A stretch of DNA of 64,000 nt from an uncultured Pseudomonadota bacterium. Its GTDB lineage: Bacteria; Pseudomonadota; Gammaproteobacteria; Steroidobacterales; Steroidobacteraceae. Positions 16,218 to 25,856 of the stretch are shown piece by piece (the stretch's first letter is position 1; the number at the start of each line of letters is the position of its first letter). Where the stretch lies: NCBI GenBank assembly GCA_903838705.1, contig CAILZL010000014.1:1-64000 (forward strand), in the 5' to 3' direction. A program made the position numbers and the translations under genes. The notes below the pieces were generated by a model. That model was given only the letters and a program-made list of their open reading frames with translations. It was not told the origin of the DNA and made no database searches.

Positions 16218-18194
16218 CTATCCACCTACCTGGATATGAATTGGTTCAAGGCCGGCATGGTAGCGTTCATGCATTTGCTGGTAAACAGTTTCGATGTGTT
16301 TTGTGAATCTGGCTGTATCAAACAGGCCTGTGGTTGTTCTGTTGCGTTGCATTTTCTCCTTGATGGTGCGCAGCAATTCTGGATTGTTCGCCAGTTCAAT
16401 CGCACGAGCTTCATACTCTGCCTGCGATCTTGTGATCAGTTCTGGCAATTCAATGGCATTGAGAAGGCTTGCTGCAACCCTGGATGGAAAACTGTTTCCC
16501 AAGTGAGTTAGCACTGGTAGCCCGCTCCAGAGTGCGTCGCTGGCAGTGGCGCCTGCATTGTAGGGCAGTGTATCAAGGAAAAGATCCATGGACTTATACC
16601 TTGCCAGGTATTCGCTGTATTCGAGCCGTTCGCAAAAGATCAATCGGCTAGTATCTACTTTCCTCGCTGTTGCTTCTTTCTGCAGGTTATTCTTTACAGT
16701 CTGATTGTCGGTATAGAGCATCAATACGCTGTCAGGGACTGCTTTCAGAATGTTCATCCAGCTGTCGAATACAGTGGGGGTGATTTTGTAAGGGTTATTC
16801 AAGCAGCAATACACAAATCCTGTTGCTGGCAAATTGAGTTCTCCTCTGGAGAATGTTTTATCTGATGCAGGTCTTTTAGAGTCGTTTGCCTGGTAGCTTG
16901 GTAGGTACGCAATTTTTTCAATGTAGGATGATTGAGATTCGTCCGGAATAACAGTTTTGTCAGCAATCAGGTAATCGTAATAGCTGGCACCCATTGTACC
17001 AAGGTAGCCAAGGTAGCTCACCTGGACTGGAGCCGCTCTGTAAGAAAAAATGCCGACTCTTGAGCCATTGGTATGGCCGCCCAGATCAATTGCGATATCA
17101 ATATCAAGCTGCCTGGCCAAGGATGCGGCGTCCATGTCTGACATATTGCTGATATCGATGAATTGATCGAATGAAGATTTGACTCTCTCGTGCAATGAAT
17201 CCCCGGTTTCAGGCCCGGATGAAAATGCAATCAGTTCAAATCTGGCTTTATCGTGAGTTTCAAATAGCTCGGATAACAGTCTCGAAACGGGGTGATGCCT
17301 GAAATCGGATGAAAAATATCCCAGTTTTATTTTGGCTGATTTGTTGTGTTTAAGGATGGGGCCCAGCGACGAATTATAAGGGTATTTGTCATTCACCCAT
17401 ATTTCGGCGGCTTTGCGATGCAGGCTTGAATCATCTGTCAATGTCTGTACGGAAAAGCTTGAAGCGCATTTCTGATTGTTCTGAATTCTTGCTTTAAGTT
17501 CCGTGATGTTATGATTAAAATTATTCCAGCTGCATAGCCTCATGTTGGTATGCATCATCAAGCCAAGCATGTAGTCGTAATCAGGCTTTATTTCCAGTGT
17601 CTTTTTAAATAAAGCTGCCGCATCCTCCAGTTTTTGCAGGGCAAGCAGGGCAGTGCCGCAGCTGTGATATGCATCCGCATATTGCGGATCAATGCCAATC
17701 GCTGTGTTAAAGCTTGCAACGGCATCTTCAAGTTGATGGAGGCTAAGCTGGGCAGTGCCTCTGCCGTAATATGCTTCTGCGTAATCAGGATAAATGCTGA
17801 TTGCATGGTTGTAGCTGACTATTGCCGAATCCAGTCGATTCATCAATTGAAGAACGATGGCCTGACTGTAGTGAGCTTCCGGGAGGTCGGGCTGTAGTTC
17901 TATTGCCTTGTTGTAACTGGTCAGGGCGGTTTCGAGTTGGCCGAGTTCCTTCAGTGCGTTGCCATGATTGATAAAAAGGGCAGCAACATCAGGGTTGATG
18001 GATATTGCTTTGGCTATCAGGTCTACTGCACGCTGATAGTTACCGGTTTGTGCGGCGGCGACACCTAGAAGATGCAGTGCATCGAGGTGATCAGGACTGA
18101 TGGTCAGTATCGATTGGTATATCGCCTGTGCTTCTGGGATTTTGCCTTCCTGATGAAAAGTTAAGGCTTGGGCGAGTTGGTTGTTGTGGTCCAT
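16218..18194 (-). CDS. TPR/O-GlcNAc-transferase-like (GT41) glycosyltransferase, shorter paralogue
   Basis: 658 aa. About six TPR units (residues ~5-215, e.g. LHLLGVAAAQTGNYQ, AYYGRGTAQLSLHQ) lead into a GT41/SPINDLY-type catalytic region: IKLGYFSSDFRHHPVS (the His region of the family), IDIAIDLGGHTNG, VSYLGYLGTMGASYYDYLIA, FVYCCLNNPYKITP (conserved Lys), and the donor-site block FLDTLPYNAGATASDALW. Such enzymes transfer a sugar from a UDP- or GDP-donor to Ser/Thr of proteins such as flagellin, adhesins or other surface proteins. It lies 18 bases after the longer paralogue, so they share a transcript. Protein glycosylation is likely; the target is unknown. Confidence 0.9.
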   Translation of the reverse strand: MDHNNQLAQALTFHQEGKIPEAQAIYQSILTISPDHLDALHLLGVAAAQTGNYQRAVDLIAKAISINPDVAALFINHGNALKELGQLETALTSYNKAIELQPDLPEAHYSQAIVLQLMNRLDSAIVSYNHAISIYPDYAEAYYGRGTAQLSLHQLEDAVASFNTAIGIDPQYADAYHSCGTALLALQKLEDAAALFKKTLEIKPDYDYMLGLMMHTNMRLCSWNNFNHNITELKARIQNNQKCASSFSVQTLTDDSSLHRKAAEIWVNDKYPYNSSLGPILKHNKSAKIKLGYFSSDFRHHPVSRLLSELFETHDKARFELIAFSSGPETGDSLHERVKSSFDQFIDISNMSDMDAASLARQLDIDIAIDLGGHTNGSRVGIFSYRAAPVQVSYLGYLGTMGASYYDYLIADKTVIPDESQSSYIEKIAYLPSYQANDSKRPASDKTFSRGELNLPATGFVYCCLNNPYKITPTVFDSWMNILKAVPDSVLMLYTDNQTVKNNLQKEATARKVDTSRLIFCERLEYSEYLARYKSMDLFLDTLPYNAGATASDALWSGLPVLTHLGNSFPSRVAASLLNAIELPELITRSQAEYEARAIELANNPELLRTIKEKMQRNRTTTGLFDTARFTKHIETVYQQMHERYHAGLEPIHIQVGG

Positions 18195-18212
18195 ATTTTT
18201 TATAGGTGCTCG

Positions 18213-20795
18213 CTATTGATTTATGGTGATATGAGCCGGAGGTAAGCCGGCCAGTTGGCGTTCATGTATCTGATTATATGCGGCTTCAAGGTGTCGGGTG
18301 AATCGCCTGGTGTCAAACAGTAGTGATGTTTGTCTGTTGCGTACCAGTCTTTCCTTAATGGCGTTAAGTTTTTCAGGGTTGGTCGCCAGTTCAATGGCCA
18401 GTTTTTCATAATCTTCCTGTGAATGTGTGATGAGTTCTGGTGACTCCATGGCGTTGAGCAGACTGGCTGCGTACCGGCTGGCGAAGCTCTCTCCCATGCA
18501 CGTCAGTACAGGCAGACCTGCCCAGAGTGCGTCACTGGCTGTGGCGCCTGCGTTGTAAGGCAGTGTGTCAAGAAACAGATCCATGCTGCGATAGCGGGCC
18601 AGATGGTCACTATAGGCAAGTGAAGAGCCGAATATGATTCTGTCCGGATTGATGCCTCGGGCTCTGGCTTCATTTTTCAGATTATTTTGTGCTGTTGTGT
18701 AATCGGCAAATAGTAAAAGTACGCTGTCAGGCACTGCTGTCAATATTCTCATCCAGCTGTCAAATGTGGCTGGCGTGATTTTTATCGGGTTGTTGAAGCA
18801 GCAGTAGATAAATGCATTATCGGGCAGATTCATTTCTTCCTTTGTAAATACCCTGTCAGAAGATTGTCTTTTGGAATCATTAACCTGGTAACAGGGCAGG
18901 TAAATTATCTTTTCTGAATAGTGTTTTATGGCGTCTTCTGGAATGAGGGTTCTGTCGGCAATGAGGTAGTCATAGTATTGCGCGCCCATTGTGCCGAGAT
19001 AGCCGATGTAACTTAATTGTATTGGTGCAGCACGGTAAGAAAAAATGCCCATCCGGGTGTCAGAAGTGTACCCGCCAAGATCGATGGCAATGTCAATCTG
19101 GTGTTGTCTGGACAGAAGTGCTGCTTCTTTGTTCGAAAGTTGATTGATGTCAATGAAATGGTGGAAGGCGGATTTGACCCGCTGTCGCATTGGGTCAGAT
19201 GTGTCGGGTCCAGAAGAAAAGGCAAATAGCTCAAAACTGTCTTTATCATGAGATTCAAAAAGACCGGCAAGTAATATTGAAACAGGATGCTGGCGGAAAT
19301 CAGCGGAAAAATAGCCAATTCTGATTTTCTGTTTCCTCGACCTTCTTGTGATGTCTCCCAGGGATGCATCGTATGGGTGTTTGTCTGCTGACCATATTTC
19401 AGCAGCTTTCCGATGAACGTGGGGGGCATCACTGACAACAAGCATGGTAAAGCTTGAGGCCATTCTCTTGTTCGCAATGATGCCATCGATTAGATGGCTG
19501 CATTGACTGTCAAACCCTCGCCAGTCACATACCTTCATCCTGGTATGGAATATTGTGCCGGGCAGGTATTCGAATTCAGGAAGTAACTCGAGAGCGGATT
19601 TGTAACTGGTTATTGCTTCCTCAAACTTGTTTTGTGATTGCAGGGCGTTGCCCAGATTGAAGTAGGCAGATGGATAGTCAGGCTTATAACGTACGGCCAT
19701 TTTATGGCTGTGTTCTGCAGCGGCATATTCATGCAACTCCGTTAGTGAGCTGCCGCGGTTGTTATATGCCTCTGCATAGTCACTTTTGTGAAGGATGGCT
19801 TGGTCGAAGCTCCTTACTGCATCAACAAGTCTTCTGAGTGCTGCAAGCGTGCTGCCTCTGTTGAAGTGAGCTTCCGCATAATTGGATTTCAGCTTGATCG
19901 CCTGATCAAAGTTTTCAAGCGCCATCTCAAGATTACCGAGTGATTGTGCCGCAACACCCCTGTTGGAGTAGGCCTCTGCGTAGTCAGGCTTGAGGATAAT
20001 GGCCTGATCATAGCTTGCAATGGCCTTGTCGAGCAGGCGTGATGCCTGTAATGCGTTGCCTAGATTGTAATGAGCTTCTGCATACAGCGGGTTGATGTTA
20101 ATGGCCTGGTTGTAACTGGCAATGGCCGCGTCCAGCCTTTTCAGTGATTGCAATGCTATCCCTCTATTGCAGTGTGCTTCGGCGGAGGTGGGTATCAGCC
20201 GGATGGTATTGTTATAGCTGTCCAGTGCTTCTTCATGTTTTTTTAGCTTCAGTAAGGCATTTCCCAGGTTGAAATGGGCTGGGGCGTAATCAGGATCTAT
20301 GCTGATGACGTTTTTATAGCATGGTATGGCATCCTGCGGTCTGTTGAGTTCCATTAGCACATTGCCGCGATTGTATTGTGGCTCAATATACTGAGGGTTG
20401 GCTCTGGAGGCGTGTGCATAGCTGGTCATGGCTTCATCAAATCGTCTGAGTGCTTGCAGGGCATTGCCGCGGTTTGTATGAGCCTCCACATAATCTGCTT
20501 GCAGCGAGATGGCGCGTTCATAGCTTGCTATTGCTTCCTCAAGCCGGTTAAGTGATGCGAAGGTGTTGCCAAGGTTATTGTGATACATGGCATTTTCGGG
20601 ATTAATACCAATCGCCATTGAAATTAATTCAATTGAGCGTTGAGTGTTCCCGGTTTGTGCTGCGATCACACCAAGAAGATGCAGCGTGTCACTGTTCTGA
20701 GGGTAGAGTTTGAGGATTGCCTCGTAAGCTGCCCGTGCTTCCAATAGCCTTCCCTGCTGATGTAGCATGATGGCGTTCATTAGTTTTTCTTGCAC
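18213..20795 (-). CDS. TPR/O-GlcNAc-transferase-like (GT41) glycosyltransferase, longer paralogue
   Basis: 860 aa. Twelve TPR units of 34 residues occupy residues ~5-415, twice the number in the downstream paralogue. Their DNA shows the same ~102-base periodicity. The catalytic half repeats the paralogue's blocks: RIGYFSADFRQHPVS, IDIAIDLGGYTSD, LSYIGYLGTMGAQYYDYLIA, FIYCCFNNPIKITP and FLDTLPYNAGATASDALW. The differing repeat number but near-identical catalytic blocks point to gene duplication followed by change in the TPR array, which in OGT selects protein substrates. The start is the ATG at 20795; the divergent glycosyltransferase gene begins 238 bases away. Confidence 0.9.
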   Translation of the reverse strand: MQEKLMNAIMLHQQGRLLEARAAYEAILKLYPQNSDTLHLLGVIAAQTGNTQRSIELISMAIGINPENAMYHNNLGNTFASLNRLEEAIASYERAISLQADYVEAHTNRGNALQALRRFDEAMTSYAHASRANPQYIEPQYNRGNVLMELNRPQDAIPCYKNVISIDPDYAPAHFNLGNALLKLKKHEEALDSYNNTIRLIPTSAEAHCNRGIALQSLKRLDAAIASYNQAININPLYAEAHYNLGNALQASRLLDKAIASYDQAIILKPDYAEAYSNRGVAAQSLGNLEMALENFDQAIKLKSNYAEAHFNRGSTLAALRRLVDAVRSFDQAILHKSDYAEAYNNRGSSLTELHEYAAAEHSHKMAVRYKPDYPSAYFNLGNALQSQNKFEEAITSYKSALELLPEFEYLPGTIFHTRMKVCDWRGFDSQCSHLIDGIIANKRMASSFTMLVVSDAPHVHRKAAEIWSADKHPYDASLGDITRRSRKQKIRIGYFSADFRQHPVSILLAGLFESHDKDSFELFAFSSGPDTSDPMRQRVKSAFHHFIDINQLSNKEAALLSRQHQIDIAIDLGGYTSDTRMGIFSYRAAPIQLSYIGYLGTMGAQYYDYLIADRTLIPEDAIKHYSEKIIYLPCYQVNDSKRQSSDRVFTKEEMNLPDNAFIYCCFNNPIKITPATFDSWMRILTAVPDSVLLLFADYTTAQNNLKNEARARGINPDRIIFGSSLAYSDHLARYRSMDLFLDTLPYNAGATASDALWAGLPVLTCMGESFASRYAASLLNAMESPELITHSQEDYEKLAIELATNPEKLNAIKERLVRNRQTSLLFDTRRFTRHLEAAYNQIHERQLAGLPPAHITINQ

Positions 20796-21033
20796 TTGGG
20801 CAGGTCCTCAAAGGTCAGCAGGTTGGATGCTTGCGTAAGTATCAGTATTTTTGAGAACTGCTGGCAAGAGAAAGTAGACTTCATGAGGCAATGACGGTCA
20901 AGGAATGCCTGTTAATATGCGCTGCAATCCGGCGGTAAGATTATTAATGGCGGCAGGTCTTCTGTGAAGTCGCAAGAAAGTCGGATATCAGCTGTCTTGA
21001 GTTAATCTAAGGCTGGGCGGGCATAAGTTACAA

Positions 21034-21714
21034 ATGAAAATCAGATTTGTGGTTGCGACAAGAGCCTCGGAGACGGAGTTCTTCACGCATACGGCGACCG
21101 GCCGCACATTAAAAATGATACAGGCCTCCGAGATGGAGTTATGTTTATTTCCGAATAACAGAGAGAGCTTGTCGACCATCTATAATGAGGTAATCAGGCA
21201 GTCACTGAGTGAGCAGATTTTGCTGGTTTTTGCACATGATGATCTGCATTTCATGGATTACTACACATGCAGTCGTATCATGGAAGGGCTTACAAAATTC
21301 GGGGTGCTGGGGATTGCGGGCAATCGACGCCGGCTACCTCGACAGCCATCATGGAATTTTATCGATGCCAGTCACACCTGGGATAGCCCGGAAAATCTGA
21401 GTGGTGTGGTTGGGCATGGTAATAGTTTCCCACCGGGGAATATCAGCGTATTCGGGCCTCCCCGACAGAAAGTAGCATTGCTCGACGGGTTGCTCCTCGC
21501 ATGTGATAGCAGAACGTTGCTGGCTAATAATCTGTTTTTTGACGAAAGATTCGCGTTCCATTTTTATGATGTGGATTTTTGCCGGCAGGCAGAGATGAGG
21601 GGTGTTTCCTGCGGCACATGGGATCTTTCAGTCATACATGAGAGCAGCGGTGGTTTTTACAATGACGGATGGCGGAATGCATATCAGCTGTATCTGGAAA
21701 AATGGGGTGAGTAG
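21034..21714 (+). CDS. Small glycosyltransferase-like protein
   Basis: 226 aa. The pattern resembles GT-A glycosyltransferases of the Glyco_tranf_2_5 group: an opening strand MKIRFVVATRAS, LLVFAHDDLHFMD (a DD pair in the DxD position), VALLDGLLLACD, then FAFHFYDVDFCRQAEMRG and VIHESSGG near the C-terminus. It is short and lacks membrane segments, so it is a soluble enzyme. It is divergent from the two GT41 genes, suggesting it works with them in glycan or glycoprotein assembly, which is inference. A usual ribosome site is not obvious before its ATG. Confidence 0.7.
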   Translation: MKIRFVVATRASETEFFTHTATGRTLKMIQASEMELCLFPNNRESLSTIYNEVIRQSLSEQILLVFAHDDLHFMDYYTCSRIMEGLTKFGVLGIAGNRRRLPRQPSWNFIDASHTWDSPENLSGVVGHGNSFPPGNISVFGPPRQKVALLDGLLLACDSRTLLANNLFFDERFAFHFYDVDFCRQAEMRGVSCGTWDLSVIHESSGGFYNDGWRNAYQLYLEKWGE

Positions 21715-21930
21715 GTTGTCGGGCCTGTTGCCTTTGCTTCAGTGGGTTCAACAAGTAATATATTAAGCTCAAGCAGGGGAAAATTATTTGTTTTGATTGG
21801 TGGGCAGGTTGGGGTGACGGTATTTCCTGAAGTTTCAGATTGGTTGCCTCAGACTTAACAGAATAGAAAGGAATCGCTGGAATTCACAAATTTCAGGAGG
21901 TGGGGTACCATTCGCAAGAACGGAGAGAAC

Positions 21931-24900
21931 ATGAATTATTATAATGTCCGTGTTTTGCTAACCCTGTTATTGCTCGTCTCGCTTGCAGGGATTGTCCCGG
22001 CCAATGCACAGGTTGCTTTTACTGTCGGCGGACAGGCTGCCAGTTCAGGTGGACTTTCCGGGCTTGCTCCGGGAAAGACCGTTATTCTGGTCAACAATGG
22101 TGGCGATTCCTTGCCCCTTGGTACCAATGGTGATTTCACTTTTCCGACGCCGCTGGCTTCAGGTTCAAGCTACTCGGTGACCATCGCCGTACAGCCGGGC
22201 GGCCAAGTATGTGCTGTGACTAACGGTTCCGGCATTCTTAACGCAAATGTCACCAATGTCGGTATCAACTGTGTCAGCACCTATACGGTAGGTGGCTCAA
22301 TCACTGGGCTTGCCGTATCTGGTCTGGTGCTCAAGCTTAATAATTCCACAACCAAGATCATCGCCAGTGGTGCGAGTGGCTATGTATTCTCGACAGCCCT
22401 GCCTGCCGGCACAAATTATACGGTCAGTGTCGGCATCCAGCCTGCTGGCTACAGCTGTACGCTGATCAATGGTACAGGCATGATTTCAGGTGCGGTTACT
22501 AACGCAAATGTAAGCTGCTCCAAAACCTATACGGTAGGGGGCACAATTTCCGGCCTTACTGCATCAGGGCTGATTCTCAAGCTGAATGGAAGTGGTTCAA
22601 AGATTATTTCCAGTAGTGCAAGTTCGTATGTGTTTTCGACTGCGCTGATCTCTGGCACCAGCTATGCGGTTACCATCCAGAATCAGCCTTCAGGTCTGAT
22701 CTGTCTGGTATTAAATGCGAGTGGTACTGTTGGTCTCGCCAATGTCGTGGATGCCAATGTGTCCTGTGCTCCCATTACATACACTGTGGGCGGGAGTGTG
22801 ACTGGTCTGGGCAGTGGCAAGTCCGTGACGCTGCTGAATAATGGCAGTGATGCATTATTGATCTCGGCTAATGGGCAGTTTAATTTTGCCGCTGCTCTGC
22901 CTAATGCGTCGACTTATAACGTGACGGTGAGTGCTCAGCCGACTGCTCAATTCTGTTCAGTGACTAATGGAGCCGGTAGCATTGCCGGAGCCAATGTTAC
23001 AGGAATTAGTGTGGTGTGTGTCACTGCCTATTCGGTTGGTGGGACAATCTCCGGATTGACGGTTCCCGGTCTTGAGCTTTTATTGAATGGCGCCAGCACT
23101 CAGACCATTCCGGGTGGTGCATCATCATTTACATTCAGTAACGGGCTGCCGACAGGTGCGGCCTATGTTGTGTCTGTTGGTAGTCAACCTTCAGGTCAGG
23201 TCTGCTCAGTTACGAATGGTGCCGGAAATATCAGTAATGTGGCAGTCACCAGTGTTCTGGTGCTCTGCAAAGCATCTTATTCGCTGGTGAATGGTGATAT
23301 AGGTATGGTCAGCGATCCGCTTGTTAGCCAGCAGTGGCATCTCCTGAACACCGGGCAGACGGGTTACTCGGATATATCCGGTATTGCCGGAAGCGATATC
23401 AATGCCAATCCTGTTTACAAGTCTTACGGATTTGGGGGGAAGGGTGTCACTGTTGCAGTAGTGGATTCTGGCCTGGAAATAGCCCATGAGGATCTTGCGG
23501 CAAATGTAGTGCCGGGTGGATCCTGGAATTTCACTAACAGTACAACCGATCCGACCAATACAGTCGATACAACCGGTGATCATGGAACCAGTGTAGCGGG
23601 GTTGATTGCCATGGCACGTAATACGGTTGGAGGAATCGGTGTTGCATCGGAGGCAAGGCTCAAGGGCTTCAATTATCTTTCGACACAGACAACTGCTAAT
23701 CGTATCGCTTCTCTTGGAGGATCTTCCTCCAATCCCACCAGCAATGATGTGTTCATATTCAATCAGAGTTTTGGTTCATACAACACCAGCGACACGGTCA
23801 TCAGTTCTACCGTCGAGGCGCAATACGCATCCGGTGTGACAAATTTGCGGGCTGGCAAAGGTGCCATATATGTGAAGGCATCCGGAAATGGATTTAACGC
23901 GTATGGGACGGCGGATTGTTCGGCCGCAAATAACTTGGCTTTAAGTTGCGATAATTCGAACTTTGACCCGTACAACACGATTCCTTACCAGATAGTCGCC
24001 GGGGCAGTGGATGCTTCTGGCAGCAGTTCCTATTACTCGACAGCGGGATCGTCTCTATGGGTAAGCGCACCCGGTGGTGAGTATGGTTTTAATGCGTCAG
24101 TTGCTCCTGGATATCTCGGGGTGGCGTATCAGCCTGCTATGGTCACAACGGATCAATCCGGTTGCACTAACGGCTATGCTCGTAATACGGCTGCCAGCAG
24201 TACCTTCAATCTGGGCGGTGCAAATAATTCTGGTGAAAATGCTGAATGTAATTATACAAACACATTCAATGGCACTTCTTCAGCGACGCCAGTCGTATCA
24301 GGCGTGGTTGCCTTAATTCTTGAGGCGAACCCTGCGTTAACCTGGCGCGATGTGAAATACATTCTTGCAAAGACATCTGTCAAAGCCGAGCCGAATCTCC
24401 CCGCCAAGTTCATTTCGCTCTCTAATGGATCCTATGAGGTAGTGCCTGCCTGGAAAACCAATGCTGCAGGATTCAATTATCATAATCGTTATGGTTTCGG
24501 AGTGGTGGATGCGAAAGCTGCGGTTGATCTTGCTCGTAATTACTCTTCAGGACAGTTGGGTGCATTCGCCAATACAGGCTGGATAGCCAGTTCCAACATG
24601 TCCTTGGCTATTCCAGATAACAGTGTCACAGGTGTAAACAGTTCGTTGAATGTTTCAGTGCCGGCAGTTGGTGTGGTTGAGGCTGTGCAGATCAGGGTGT
24701 CAGCGACGCATCCTAATACGGGGGATCTTGCCATTGAGCTTGTTTCGCCTTCTGGGGCACGTAGTGTGTTGAAAACAGGCGCAGATGGGTTCACGTCCAA
24801 TGCAAATCTTTCAAATATGGTGTTGCTAAGTAACGCCTTTTACGGTGAATCTGCCGCAGGTGCATGGACAATCAAGCTGGTAGATGTGGCCTCTGGCAAT

Positions 24901-24945
24901 ACGGGAACTTTTACCCGCTGGTCGGTTCGTATCTATGGCCATTGA
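21931..24945 (+). CDS. Secreted subtilisin-family (S8) protease with N-terminal repeats and P domain
   Basis: 1004 aa. A signal peptide (residues 1-27, ending VPANA) is followed by five repeats of ~80 residues, each starting YTVGG-x-I-x-GL and ending in a Cys (residues ~30-455). The S8 catalytic domain carries Asp512 (AVVDSG), His551 (GDHGTSVAG) and Ser783 (GTSSATPVVSG). A proprotein-convertase P domain closes the protein (from ~WIASSNMSLAIPD to RWSVRIYGH). No inhibitor I9-type prodomain is seen between signal and catalytic domain; a prodomain-like protein is encoded by the next gene. Extracellular proteolysis is the expected role, and the repeats may anchor the protein or bind the surface. 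Confidence 0.9.
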   Translation: MNYYNVRVLLTLLLLVSLAGIVPANAQVAFTVGGQAASSGGLSGLAPGKTVILVNNGGDSLPLGTNGDFTFPTPLASGSSYSVTIAVQPGGQVCAVTNGSGILNANVTNVGINCVSTYTVGGSITGLAVSGLVLKLNNSTTKIIASGASGYVFSTALPAGTNYTVSVGIQPAGYSCTLINGTGMISGAVTNANVSCSKTYTVGGTISGLTASGLILKLNGSGSKIISSSASSYVFSTALISGTSYAVTIQNQPSGLICLVLNASGTVGLANVVDANVSCAPITYTVGGSVTGLGSGKSVTLLNNGSDALLISANGQFNFAAALPNASTYNVTVSAQPTAQFCSVTNGAGSIAGANVTGISVVCVTAYSVGGTISGLTVPGLELLLNGASTQTIPGGASSFTFSNGLPTGAAYVVSVGSQPSGQVCSVTNGAGNISNVAVTSVLVLCKASYSLVNGDIGMVSDPLVSQQWHLLNTGQTGYSDISGIAGSDINANPVYKSYGFGGKGVTVAVVDSGLEIAHEDLAANVVPGGSWNFTNSTTDPTNTVDTTGDHGTSVAGLIAMARNTVGGIGVASEARLKGFNYLSTQTTANRIASLGGSSSNPTSNDVFIFNQSFGSYNTSDTVISSTVEAQYASGVTNLRAGKGAIYVKASGNGFNAYGTADCSAANNLALSCDNSNFDPYNTIPYQIVAGAVDASGSSSYYSTAGSSLWVSAPGGEYGFNASVAPGYLGVAYQPAMVTTDQSGCTNGYARNTAASSTFNLGGANNSGENAECNYTNTFNGTSSATPVVSGVVALILEANPALTWRDVKYILAKTSVKAEPNLPAKFISLSNGSYEVVPAWKTNAAGFNYHNRYGFGVVDAKAAVDLARNYSSGQLGAFANTGWIASSNMSLAIPDNSVTGVNSSLNVSVPAVGVVEAVQIRVSATHPNTGDLAIELVSPSGARSVLKTGADGFTSNANLSNMVLLSNAFYGESAAGAWTIKLVDVASGNTGTFTRWSVRIYGH

Positions 24946-24973
24946 GATGTGGGCGAATTTCAGGGTGGATGCA

Positions 24974-25570
24974 ATGAAAAACCGGATGATTGCTGCATGT
25001 ATGTTGCTATTCAGCTTGCCATGCATTGCGCAAATGGCAGTCTCATCAGCAGAACAGAGAGCGGCACTGATCCATAGTCTTGAGCGTGGCAGGGTAACGA
25101 ACGTAAATGGCGAGCAGTATCAGCATCTTCCAGGCGTGCTGGCAGTAGAGCGCCAAAGGCACGGCCAGAGTGCAGATCAGCTGTTGGCGCTTGTGGGTGC
25201 GGACTCTGGTGCTTTCATCGAGAATAAAGGCGAATTCGTGTTGTTCCGCTCCTCGCGAGGTTGGCAGACGGCCACGCTATCTACGTCGGGTGCAGGAGTG
25301 GTTTATCCGGCTGTACTCAATACGCGTACTAACACAATTGGATTGCTGCTGGGCACCCTGGAGGTCAAGCTCAACAACATGTCGAATGTTGAAGCAATTG
25401 CAACTGCCCATTCGCTGGAGCTGGTTAAAGCATTTCCGCATCTTGGGACTGTCTATTACAGAGTAAAAGCCGGTTCGGATGTGCTCGATGCGGCCGCTGT
25501 GGTCGGTTCTGATTCCCGGGTTGTAAGCGCAAACCCTGAGATACTTGAAAGCGTTCAGGTCCCGTTTTGA
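24974..25570 (+). CDS. Exported prodomain-like protein downstream of the S8 protease
   Basis: 198 aa from the ATG at 24974, which has AGGG upstream and begins a signal peptide (MKNRMIAACMLLFSLPCIAQ). Earlier in-frame ATGs lie inside the protease gene or give no signal. The second half has the pattern of fervidolysin-type subtilase prodomains: TLEVKLNNMSNVEAIATAHS, LELVKAFPHLGTVYYRVKAG, and VVGSDSRVVSANPEI. Such domains fold and inhibit their protease. Because the upstream protease has no such domain of its own and the gap is only 28 bases, this may be a prodomain acting in trans, as chaperone or inhibitor. That is inferred from order and pattern. Confidence 0.65.
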   Translation: MKNRMIAACMLLFSLPCIAQMAVSSAEQRAALIHSLERGRVTNVNGEQYQHLPGVLAVERQRHGQSADQLLALVGADSGAFIENKGEFVLFRSSRGWQTATLSTSGAGVVYPAVLNTRTNTIGLLLGTLEVKLNNMSNVEAIATAHSLELVKAFPHLGTVYYRVKAGSDVLDAAAVVGSDSRVVSANPEILESVQVPF

Positions 25571-25856
25571 GAGGGTTCAGTTTGTCTGCTTAACATAGGA
25601 AGGTCATGCGAAAGACATTAACTATGCTTTATGGGTGTTACTTGACACTATCAAATCAAAGAATGCACTCTTGGATTTTATCGGGGTAAGCAGAAATTTA
25701 TGTGGCTGTATTTAACATGGAGGTTGAGGGTTGAATGGAAGTAAGTGAGCCGGAGGATCTGCCGCTAAGTTTGTGCATGACTAAATGAATCACACTGCGC
25801 CCCTGAGTACATTCAATCAGGGTGATCAGGTTAATAATTATTGTGCGGGGGAGAAT

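Noticed and set aside
16068-16511. 147-codon plus-strand opening
   Set aside because: Mostly antisense to the well-supported OGT-like gene, with no recognisable domain.
18213-20795. DNA repeats with ~102-base spacing, at first sight a tandem or CRISPR-like array
   Set aside because: The spacing is three times 34 residues and encodes twelve TPR units; the repeats are degenerate and there are no unique spacers.
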